DNA from: Boesenbergia rotunda
Lineage: Eukaryota; Streptophyta; Magnoliopsida; Zingiberales; Zingiberaceae
Length of the DNA: 64,000 nt
Assembly (NCBI GenBank): GCA_024364735.1
Contig: JAGFNQ010001134.1
Coordinates: 297,815 to 361,814, forward strand
Direction: 5' to 3'
Below, piece after piece: positions 20,376 to 30,235 of the stretch (the first letter of the stretch is position 1; each line of letters begins with the position of its first letter). Made by a program: the position numbers and the translations under genes. Under the pieces are notes generated by a model. That model was not told where the DNA came from. It saw only the letters and a list, made by a program, of their open reading frames with translations, and did no database searches.

Positions 20376-21778
20376 CTATTTTCCAAGAATCATGTCAAGA
20401 CCCTTGGAACCCGAAGTGAATCGTTCTAGAGCAACCCTGAGTTCCTTCGATTGAGTTTTCAAGGAGGAATTCTCTTCCTCAAGTTTTTGAACTTGAGTTG
20501 AGTTTCCTTCTTGAACTGGCTCGGTCATGGAACTCGAGTTGACTTCCTCTTTCAGGAGTTTTAATTCCTGTCGGAGGGCTTCAACCTGGAAGTTGGCTTT
20601 TGCTAATTTTCGAGATAAATAAGAAATTAAATCATACAATTCAGATTCTGGATAACCTCTTACCGTGATTTGTCCGTCCTCAGAGATTGTGAGTTTTTCG
20701 GTGTTGCCGTCCTCGTTTGGTTCCAATTCTGTTCCGGAGTCGACGTCTTCCGAGGTGGTTAAGGCGAGTAGGTTCGCGTGCGGAGCTTCTTCTTCTTCTT
20801 CGGAGGATGACTCGTCCCAGGTGGCTTGAAGAGCTTTCTTCCTCCGTGCCTTCTTGTTTTCCTTTAGGTTGGGGCACTCTGATTTGAAGTGTCCCTTCTT
20901 GTTACACTTGTAGCAAGTGATGTTGCCTTTGCTCTTCTGGCTCGTTGAGGGTTCACATGGATCTTCCTTCTTCCAACTTGACTTCTTCTTATTCGTTTGG
21001 TGCTTAAGTTCCTTGTAGTAGTCACGAGCTAGCCGGACCAATTTGGGACGATCCCCTTCACTGTCGTCAGATTCCGAGTCTAAGTCAGACTCGGGTACTT
21101 GTTGAATCTTCTTTTTCTAAGTTCTTCCTTGAGTTTTACCTACAACAAATGCAATACCTTTCTCGACTAATGTAGTGTTAGTCTGTTCATGTAATTCTAA
21201 CTCAGAAAACAGTTCATCTAATTTTATTTCAGATAAATTCTGGAAACCTTGTAGGCATCCACCATAGACGCCCACAGTGTGTTTCTCGGAAATGAGTTTA
21301 AGGTGTTCCTTATTGGGTCACGGTTTTCAACCTTGTGACCTATAGTGTGCAACCTATTCATCAGCTCCTGAATCCTTGCGTGGAGCTGTGCTGCCGATTC
21401 TCCGTCGTGCATCATTATCGTATAGAGTTTATTGAGCAACAAATCCCTTTTGCTGATTCAGATGTCAGATGTACCTTCGTGTAGCTCAATCAGCTTGTTC
21501 TAGAGCTCCTTCGTGCTGCTGAAGGGTCCTACAAATTCAACTCCTCTTTTGTCAGGCCGCATTGCAAGGTTTGGGTAGCATTTACATCGACCTCGATTTT
21601 TTTCTTTAGTGGGTCGTCCCACTTAGTATAGTGTTGCACTACGCCTTGTGTATTTTTAGGTATCGCCAGTCCGGACTGGATGATAATCCACATGTCCACC
21701 TGAGTTTTCAGGTGGACCTCCATTCTACTCTTCCAGTAGGAGAAATCTTCTCCACTGAAGAGAGGTGGTCTTACGGTG
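20376..21778 (-). pseudogene. Cop-B gag with zinc knuckle, N-terminus cut by Ath-E
   Basis: From right to left: TVRPPLFSGEDFSYWKSRME (gag N-domain, next to the Ath-E edge), TLQCGLTKEEL, then AQLHARIQELMNRLHTIG and NTLWASMVDAYKVS, a stretch with small indels, and the knuckle CYKCNKKGHFKSECP (about 20870-20910). A Ser/Glu-rich acidic part and a predicted coiled coil (VEALRQELKLLKEEV) follow, ending near GLDMILGK. The first residues of the longest frame are Ath-E LTR sequence, not gag, so the true start is missing. Confidence 0.9.
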
Positions 21779-23827
21779 TGATAACCATCATTTTTGTTGA
21801 TTATTTTAGGCTCTAAAATCCATGTTTGATCCATATTTTATATGCTTAAGTTTGCAATTGTATTAGGTTTCATGTATTTCCTCTATTTTGGTTTTTAATT
21901 CAAATCTTTGTATAGTTGGGATATTTTTGGCACTAAATTTGAATATCATTTTGTAGGCTTCAATTGATCATGGACCTAGATCAAATCGGGTCAGACTTGA
22001 GTCAGCATTGGATCCAGATTAAAGGGATCAAGCATCGGATTATTAGGAGTCGTCCATTCCAGAGAACGGCTAGATCTGAGCCGTCGGTCAACTTTTGGTC
22101 AATCCGAGTTCAAGATGGAATCAATCATGACCATAGATGATGATCTGAAAATTTCAGCTAAATCAGAAGTAATCTGACCGTTGGATCAAGATCAAGATGT
22201 TCTAGACCATCCATTCAAGAAAAGGGAAAATCTGGACCATCCGCCACTGATCTGGTTAATCCGAGCTGGGGATAGGTAGATCAGGACCATTGATTGAGAT
22301 CTGTGGAGTTTGGTTAGAATCTGAGGAGATCCGACCGTTGGATGAAGTCAGATTGATATCAGCCGCCCATTGCTTCCATCATCATATGACTTAACTGGCT
22401 TGGCTGATCGAATTTAACTGGCTTGGTTGATCGAATTTAACTGGCTTGACTGGACCGAACCCAAAGCTAGGGCTGAAGCCGGATCAAAGAAACAAAAGGG
22501 CTGAATCTGGACTGAACCAGTGCTGGCCCGGACATGGGCTGGCTGAACCAAAGGGCTGAGAATGGACCGAACCAAGGGAAACTCTTCGGCTTAAGGGCTT
22601 AGGGCGCAGATGATCGAAAGCATCTTCTTCTCGACACACGACCGAAGAGAGGTGATCGCGGAGGGGTTTTCCGACCATCCTCTCCACCCTCACCGCCGGC
22701 GGTCCGCATCTCCATAGCCGCCGGCCGGTCTTCCGACTTCCCACTCCATCTCTTCTTTCGGGGTTCGAAGAGGAGTTTCCTCCATATTCATCACCGCCGG
22801 CCGGACGAGCTAGGGCTCTGGGGGTTCCGAACCCTAGCCGAACGCAGCCGTCGCAGCATGTCCAGCACCACCACTCTCCACCATCACGACTTCGCCAGTT
22901 TCCTTTCGGGTTGAGGGAAGCGACGATCCATCAACCTTCATCCGATCCACAATCCAATTTCGGCAGTAGTAGATTTCTCAGCAGTTTCAGCAGATTTCTT
23001 CACAGCTCCTGGATCCGATTCATTTCTTCTTATGCTTCCCTTTACAGCAATATCTTCATGTTTCTGTTTTTCCAAGTGTTGTTCTTCTTCAGCAGGCCGA
23101 GTAGCAGTTCTTCTGGCATTTCCAGCAATTTGTGTTCCTCTTCACAGCTTTGCTTGCCCAGCAGCTTCTTCAGCAAATTCTATTCCATATGAACCTTAGA
23201 TTTTATTCACGTATTGATTGTGTTGATGTTTGAGCTGTTTGTGATTGACTATTAAGTGTTTGTATTGGATAGGTCTTTTCCACATCAATTGGCACGTACT
23301 CGAATCAATTTTTAGCATGCCTATCATGTGTTCGATTAAATGCTTCTTAGAACAATTAATTTCAATTGGGATGTTTCTTAGTTGATTTAATCTTGTTTTG
23401 TATTGCTCTTCCATTGCTTTAAGTTCCATGTCTTTATTACATGCAATTAAGTTAGGAGATTAAATTTCTTTCATGCTGTAGGTTTCGTTCCATATTTAGT
23501 TGCGTTGATGCTTAATTTCTAGTGGTCATTTTCTTTACTGTAATTGTAGTCAGGATTAAATTGGATTTCATTACCTGCACTGTCTTTCCTTAATTAGACT
23601 AGATTTTATACGTGCTTTGTTATGTCTTTTCGTAGTCTTAAAGTTCAAATTCAAAACCCAGTTTGATATCAAAAATCCAAAAGCAATAACATACGATCCT
23701 GAGAATTATCATGTACCGACTACATTCGTTGGGAGACGACTCGAGTTACACTATGCTACATTAGTGTAGAGGAGTTCGATATCTTAATTGTATTTGATAC
23801 TCGCGGTACGACACGCGGGCCTTATCA
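21779..23827 (+). repeat. Ath-E LTR 1
   Basis: TGATAACCATCA to CCTTATCA, with TGATAA/TTATCA inverted ends, 2049 bp. It contains the T-rich opening block, TTTTGTAGGCTTCAATTGATC, a GATC-dense block (22000-22400) and CAG-rich words (22960-23180). It carries one extra ~23-bp unit (GGCTTGGTTGATCGAATTTA) relative to LTR 2, which explains most of the length difference. Confidence 0.95.
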
Positions 23828-23831
23828 AATT

Positions 23832-23849
23832 TGGCGCCGTTGCCGGGGA
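23832..23849 (+). other. Ath-E primer binding site (Asp-tRNA)
   Basis: TGGCGCCGTTGCCGGGGA begins five bases after LTR 1. It is complementary to the 3' end of plant tRNA-Asp, the primer known for Athila and Tat elements. Confidence 0.9.
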
Positions 23850-23959
23850 ATGTAGTGGTGCTTGATAATTATATCCTTTGATTCTATTCTTGATTGCATT
23901 ATCTGTTGTATACGGTTGCTGCCATTTTGTTTGCTTTGTGACAGGACTGCCAGTTCAAA

Positions 23960-24472
23960 ATGTTTTCAAATGCTTATTCATCTCCTCACCAGCAGCCGTG
24001 TCAACAATTTCAGCAGCCCTATTCAGATTTTCAGCAAAGTCAACATTTCAATCAAACACCACAGCAATTTCAGCCACGATTTCAGCAAGGTCAGCTACCC
24101 TTTCAACCAAGTAAGAATTTTCAGCAGGGGTTCCAACCATTTCAGACTTTCCAGAATCAAAATCAGAGTGGATTTCAACCTTCACAGCAATATTTTCCAC
24201 CAAACGATCAGAATTTTCAGCCACCATTTCAGAGTTTTCAATTCCAGAATCAGAATTTTCAGCAGCCAATCCAATCTTTCAACCAACAATTTCAGCCCTA
24301 TGATCAGAGTTTTCAGAATCATAATTTTCAGCAATCTCCACCAAGTTGTGAACCAAGTTTTCAGCAATTTAATCAGCCTATTCAACCATTTCATTAACCC
24401 CCACAGTCTCAATTTCAGAATTCACAGCCTACTTACAGTTTTGAGCAACCTTATGTCACATTTCAATAACAA
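23960..24472 (+). pseudogene. Ath-E ORF1, copy 1 (Gln/Phe-rich), with an extra stop
   Basis: It encodes the same FQQ/FQP-rich low-complexity protein as the intact copy at 29726. Here a C-to-T change at 24395 makes CAT-TAA after QPIQPFH, ending the frame early. The original TAA at 24467-24469, shared with copy 2, follows. A frameshift a little further on (loss of one A near 24595) also breaks the link to ORF2. Confidence 0.85.
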
Positions 24473-24669
24473 CAAAAGTTTCAAGACATCGAAGGACGCC
24501 TTTGGAAATTGGTTGATCAAATAAATCAAATACTAGCCCAAAGATCAGGACAATCAGATGAATCTACAGGTGTAGGGGATTGCACTGAGCCCCAGGACCA
24601 CCATCATTGGTTGATGTATCAGGAGATCCAGAGGATAGGATTGAGAGTGTAGGGGATTGCACTGAGCCC

Positions 24670-26025
24670 TAAGAATTACCCATTCCTACTGGTTTAGAGG
24701 CATTGGAGGAGATTGATAGTAGAGCTTGTGATAGTTTTGAATTCAATTCTGAAACTTTACAGGATCATTCTATACTTTTATTTTATGATGATATAGTTGT
24801 TGATGATCCTAATTTTTCTAATTTGGTTGTTGCAGGTATGGTTGAGGAAGCATGCATTGGAGATGATCCTATTGGTGTAGGGGATTGCACTGAGCCCCAG
24901 GGACAACCAACATTTCTTGATACATTAGAAGATTCAGAAGATCAGCATGGAAGTGTAGAGACTTGCATGGTGGAAGCAAGAACCCAAGAATCACCTATTT
25001 CAGTTGAGTGTCCACCAGAACCTGAACCTGAAGTGGAGCATATACTTGACCAGGAGGGGACCACAGTTACACCTACTCTTGTAGAACCTCCAGGTATCAT
25101 TCATTACGATCAGGTAAGTATTCCTCTTATGCCCTTGGAAAAATCAATAGAGGCACCTCACTTGGATTTTATTGTTTGTGATGAGTTTATTGAGACATCT
25201 TATGTAGAAATTGTTTGTGAAAAACTTGTAGAGGCATCTAAAATTGATTTTGTTGAATGTGATGAATTACTTGATACATCTCATGTAAAAGCTGATTGTG
25301 AAAAATTTTTAGTAGGGCCCGAAATCGATGTTGTTTATTATGATGAATCTCTTGCTATATATTATGCTGAAGTTCAGTGTGAAAAACTTATGGAGGTACC
25401 TAAAGTTGATTTCATTGATTGTAATGGGGTGCTTGATACATCTTTTGCGGTAAATAATTGTGAAAATTGCATAGAGGTGCCCGATGCTGATTTTATTGGT
25501 TGTGATGCATACTTCGATTCTTTTTATATGGAGATTGATGGTGTTACACTTCTTTCTTACCCTGCACACTTGAGAGAGGTACTACATGGTTTTGCAGGGT
25601 CACGTAGGCTTCTGGAGTGGGTGCTCCATCTGAACAGACTCCAACCTCCTGGAAGGACTTCCAAAAAGCATCAAGAGGGAAGAGTTGCTTTTATTTTGAC
25701 TAGTAGCACTCACTCTCTTAAGTGGATCTTGCACCTTAATCGCCTTCGGCCACCTGAACATTTTTCTGTGAAGTTTAAGTGTGGGGGAGCAATGCACTAT
25801 GACATAGATCACGTGAGGAATGCTCTCTCGACTACCCAAACTCCACCACTACCGGGATGGATGTTACTCCTTAACCGCCTCCAGCCGCTAGGAATAAAGG
25901 GGAGTTTGTTCCTTTACTTTCCTTTTCTTATTTTTCATTATGTTTATGCTCGCATGTTTGTCTGCTTTTATACTTTGCATTCATACTTTGTTTCCTCATT
26001 CTGCATTTTGTTTGGTTTTGAATAA
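24670..26025 (+). pseudogene. Ath-E ORF2, copy 1 (acidic repeats), 5' broken
   Basis: It is open for over 400 codons to a stop at 26023 and matches copy 2 closely, but the beginning is cut off by a TAA near 24669 (CCC-TAA where copy 2 has CCC-CAA) and by the frameshift near 24595. It contains one GVGDCTEPQG motif, five Asp/Glu/Cys-rich units, three LNRL motifs and a hydrophobic C-terminus. See copy 2 for details. Confidence 0.8.
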
Positions 26026-27568
26026 ATCTTGTTTGATTTCAAGTTGTATCTCCTTACATGTTCCTTTATTATGCTTTGAGAATCATAAAAGATGGTTAAG
26101 TCTGATTATTGAGTTTTGGTTTCCTTGGTATGCTTGGGGACATTAATTACATTTAGTCAATTGTTGTGGTGATGGACTTTATCTTGTTGGATTAAGCATG
26201 ACATTTTATTGTTCACCTAGTGAGGATATTGCCTTGTCTATCTTTAATCCTCTTATGTGTGATAGCATTTGTGATACTTGACACTCTAAAACTTGCTTTG
26301 ATTCTTTTTGAAATTACAATAGCATAAGCTTACATGAATATGATGGAGGCAACCTTTCTTGTTGAACTCTTAGTTTTCCCTGTACTTTACTACTGTTACT
26401 AGTGAGCGCTTCACCTATTACTTTCATGTTTCATTGTCTTTCAGATCCTCTCATTGTCACTATATTCTTACTGTCATATCTTTGTTAGCTTATTCATTCC
26501 TTGAGCATGCGATGAAAGCATGGGGTGATAGCATGATGAGTACATTTTTATTTGTCTATTATTAGCCTCTATTATTGTCAGTTTGAGATGCTATCAAACA
26601 TTGATACATATTTAGTAGTTTTCGCGAGACGCTCAAGTTTTTAGTGTGGGGGGGGGGGGGAGACAAGTGTGTATGGACGAATGCTTGTTGAAAAAAAACT
26701 CTCTGAAAAAAAAGTCTCTCTGTGAAAAAAAGAAAAAAAAGAGAGAAATGAAAAAAAAACAAAACAGAAGTAAAAAAAAAACGCAAAAGAAAAGAATGAG
26801 AAATTAAAGAGAGTGAAAAAAATTCTCAAGCATTCAGGATTTTTGTTAGTGATGAACAAGAGGGAATATTTTCATAAAAGAATTTTTGATGTATACTCAT
26901 TTGATATTTTTATTAGAGAAACTCAAGAGTGAAGTTGTCGATACATGCATGCATTTTTAGAAGTGTTGTATGTGGTTGTTGTGTATTGTATTGAGAATGT
27001 GCAAGGAGAATTTTGAGTGTTGGAGGTTTGATTGAGTTATTTATTTTGGCCTATTGTTTGATTGTATACATCATGTTAATTACCCCAATGCTCTCATATT
27101 CTCTTTGATCTTCTTTGATCTTCTTTCTGATCTCCTTTGTTATCTACCCTTCTTGTTTGTTAGCACATGGTTTCATCATTAGTCCTTGAAAAGTCCTCTT
27201 GATTTGTGTACTTATGTTATAGTAGTGGAGAAGTAGAAGATAAGCAAGCATATGGTAGTGCAATGTCATAAATGTTTTGAGAGAACTCCGCTTCCATATT
27301 TATTATTTTTGTGAGCATCAGTGCATATATCCATCTTGTGAGGTTTTTGTCATGCTTAGGTTATTCAAGTTGATGAAATTACCATGTTTTTGACTTATGT
27401 GAGATTTGGAACCATAAATACATGGATTCTTGAGACTTAATGATCCTAAGTAATTTTCTTTTATTATTCCTCAAGTATTGATAGGGGATGTAATGTCTGG
27501 GAGATATGTTGTTTTCTTTTAGTTTTGTTTACTTGCCCGAGACGTGCAAGAATTAAGTGTGGGGGAGT
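26026..27568 (+). other. Ath-E 3' untranslated region and polypurine tract
   Basis: T-rich, non-coding. A G13 run at 26648-26660 is followed by an A-rich purine stretch to about 26830. The polypurine tract AAGTGTGGGGGAGT (27554-27567) lies directly before LTR 2. The phrase AGTGTGGGGG occurs twice, at the internal G run and at the tract, as in elements with a second internal tract. Confidence 0.8.
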
Positions 27569-29594
27569 TGATAACCATCATTTTTGTTGATTATTTTAGG
27601 CTCTAAAATCCATGTTTGATCCACATTTTATATGCTTAAGTTTGCAATTGTATTAGGTTTCATGTATTCCCTCTATTTTGGTTTTTAATTCAAATCTTTG
27701 TATAGTTGGGATATTTTTGGCACTAAATTTGAATATCATTTTGTAGGCTTCAATTGATCATGGACCTAGATCAAATCGGGTCAGACTTGAGTCAGCATTG
27801 GATCCAGATCAAAGGGATCAAGCATCGGATTATTAGGAGCCGTCCATTCCAGAGAACGGCTAGATCTGAGCCGTCGGTCAACTTCTAGTCAATCCTAGTT
27901 CAAGATAGAATCAATCATGACCATTGATGAAGATCTGAAAATTTCAGCTAAATCAGAAGTAATCTGACCGTTGGATCAAGCTCAAGATGTTCTAGACCAT
28001 CCATTCAAGAAAAGGGAAAATCTGGACCATCCGCCACTGATCTGGTTAATCCGAGCTGGGGATAGGTAGATCAGGACCATTGATTGAGATCTGTGGAGTT
28101 TGGTTCAGATCTGAGGAGATCCGACCGTTGGATGAAGTCAGATTGATATCAGCCGCCCATTGCTTCCATCATCATATGGCCTAACTGGCTTGGCTGATCG
28201 AATTTAACTGGCTTGACTGGACCGAACCCAAAACTAGGGCTGAAGCCGGATCAAAGAAACAAAAGGGCTGAATCTGGACTGAACCAGTGCTGGCCCGGAC
28301 ATGGGCTGGCTGAACCAAAGGGCTGAGAATGGACCGAACCAAGGGAAACTCTTTGGCTTAAGGGCTTAGGGCGCAGATGATTGAAAGCATCTTCTTCTCG
28401 ACACATGACCGAAGAGAGGCGATCGCGGAGGGGTTTTCCGACCATCCTCTCCACCCTCATCGCCGGCGGTCCGCATCTCCATAGCCGCCGGCCGGTCTTC
28501 CGACTTCCCACTCCATCTCTTCTTTCGGGGTTCGAAGAGGTGTTTCCTCCATATTCATCACCGCCGGCCGAACGAGCTAGGGCTCTGGGGGTTCCGAACC
28601 CTAGCCGAACGCAGCCGTCGCAGCATGTCCAGCACCACCACTCTCCACCATCACGACTTCGCCAGTTTCCTTTCGGGTTGAGGGAAGCGACGATCCATCC
28701 ACCTTCATCCGATCCACAATCCAATTTCGGCAGTAGCAGATTTCTCAGCAGTTTCAGCAGATTTCTTCACAGCTCCTGGATCCGATTCATTTCTTCTTAT
28801 GCTTCCCTTTACAGCAATATCTTCATGTTTCTGTTTTTCCAAGTGTTGTTCTTCTTCAGCAGGCCGAGTAGCAGTTCTTCTAGCATTTCCAGCAATTTGT
28901 GTTCTTCTTCACAGCTTTGCTTGCCCAACAGCTTCTTCAGCAAATTCTATTCCATATGAACCTTAGATTTTATTCACGTGTTGATTGTGTTGATGTTTGA
29001 GCTGTTTATGATTGACTATTAAGTGTTTGTATTGGATAGGTCTTTTCCACATCAATTGGCACGTACTCGAATCAATTTTTAGCATGCCTATCATGTGTTC
29101 GATTAAATGCTTCTTAGAACAATTAATTTCAATTGGGATGTTTCTTAGTTGATTTAATCTTGTTTTGTATTGCTCTTCCATTGCTTTAAGTTCCATGTCT
29201 TTATTACATGCAATTAAGTTAGGAGATTAAATTTCTTTCATGCTGTAGGTTTCGTTCCATGTTTAGTTGCGTTGATGCTTAATTTCTAGTGGTCATTTTC
29301 TTTACTGCAATTGTAGTCAGGATTAAATTGGATTTCATTACCTGCACTGTCTTTCCTTAATTAGACTAGATTTTATACGTGCTTTGTTATGTCTTTTCGT
29401 AGTCTTAAAGTTCAAATTCAAAACCCAGTTTGATATCAAAAATTCAAAAGCAATAACATACGAACCTGGGAATTATCATGTACCGACTACATTCGTTGTG
29501 AGACGACTCGAGTTACTCTATGCTACATTAGTGTAGAGGAGTTCGATATCTTAATTGTATTTGATACTCGCGGTACGACACGCGAGCCTTATCA
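27569..29594 (+). repeat. Ath-E LTR 2
   Basis: TGATAACCATCA to CCTTATCA, 2026 bp. It is very similar to LTR 1 throughout. It serves as 3' LTR for internal region 1 and as 5' LTR for internal region 2, since a primer site follows it directly (29599-29615, with one C lost). Confidence 0.95.
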
Positions 29595-29598
29595 AATT

Positions 29599-29615
29599 TG
29601 GCGCCGTTGCGGGGA
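29599..29615 (+). other. Second Ath-E primer binding site, one base deleted
   Basis: TGGCGCCGTTGCGGGGA, as at 23832 but missing one C. It shows that LTR 2 is followed by a fresh internal region. Confidence 0.85.
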
Positions 29616-29725
29616 ATGTAGTGGTGCTTGATAATTATATCCTTTGATTCTATTCTTGATTGCTTTATCTGTTGTAAACGGTTGCTGCCATTTTGTTTGC
29701 TTTGTGACAGGACTGCCAGTTCAAA

Positions 29726-30235
29726 ATGATTTCAAATGCTTATTCATCTCCTCACCAGCAGCCGTGTCAACAATTTCAGCAGCCCTATTCAGATTTTCAG
29801 CAAAGTCAACATTTCAATCAACCACCACAGCAATTTCAGCCACAATTTCAGCAAGGTCAGCTACCCTTTCAACCAAGTCAGAATTTTCAACAGGGGTTCC
29901 AACCAATTCAGACTTTCCAGAATCAAAATCAGAGTGGATTTCAACCTTTACAGCAATATTTTCCACCAAACGATCAGAATTTTCAGCCACCATTTCAGAG
30001 TTTTCAATTCCAGAATCAGAATTTTCAGCAGCCAATCCAATCTTTCAACCAACAATTTCAGCCCTATGATCAGAGTTTTCAGAATCATAATTTTCAGCAA
30101 TCTCCACCAAGTTGTGAACTAAGTTTTCAGCAATTTAATCAGCCTATTCAACCATTTCATCAATCCCCACAGTCTCAATTTCAGAATTCACAGCCTACTT
30201 ACAGTTTTGAGAAACCTTATGTCACATTTCAATAA
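29726..30235 (+). CDS. Ath-E ORF1, copy 2: 169-aa Gln/Phe/Pro/Asn-rich protein
   Basis: I do not recognise a family. The ATG at 29726 begins MISNAYSSPHQQP; nearly all of the rest is built of FQQ, FQP, QNFQ and FNQ words, with one Lys and no Arg. Such composition is typical of prion-like, phase-separating segments (general knowledge; function here is inference). Its position after the primer site is where gag begins, so it could be a reduced Gag-like protein. CTTTGTGACAG just upstream resembles a splice acceptor. It ends at TAA (30233-30235); the same frame continues as ORF2, and copy 1 has the same TAA. Confidence 0.6.
   Translation: MISNAYSSPHQQPCQQFQQPYSDFQQSQHFNQPPQQFQPQFQQGQLPFQPSQNFQQGFQPIQTFQNQNQSGFQPLQQYFPPNDQNFQPPFQSFQFQNQNFQQPIQSFNQQFQPYDQSFQNHNFQQSPPSCELSFQQFNQPIQPFHQSPQSQFQNSQPTYSFEKPYVTFQ

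Larger units (their letters stand above)
2972..21778 (-). mobile_element. Cop-B: old Ty1-copia element hosting several insertions
   Basis: Minus-strand gag, protease, integrase, reverse transcriptase and RNase H remnants occur in correct copia order from right to left: gag 20376-21778, protease near 19380, integrase 18160-18990, RT split over 17743-18160, 4895-5319 and 2972-3444. The splits are a solo LTR-C (3445-4894) and Cop-A (5320-17742), both with exact 5-bp duplications. Both ends are missing: the left is cut by sequence D and the right by Ath-E. Several frameshifts make it dead. Confidence 0.9.

Noticed and set aside
21529..21834. Gag frame starting with MDQTWILEPKIINKN
   Set aside because: The first residues come from the Ath-E LTR, read through the insertion junction; they are not part of the Cop-B gag.
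24048..24412. Minus-strand frames opposite Ath-E ORF1
   Set aside because: They mirror the low-complexity FQQ codons and are open only because of that composition.
28381..28959. A 192-codon Ser/Phe-rich frame
   Set aside because: It lies inside Ath-E LTR 2. The LTR 1 copy is interrupted, and codon use reflects CAG/TTC-rich LTR sequence.
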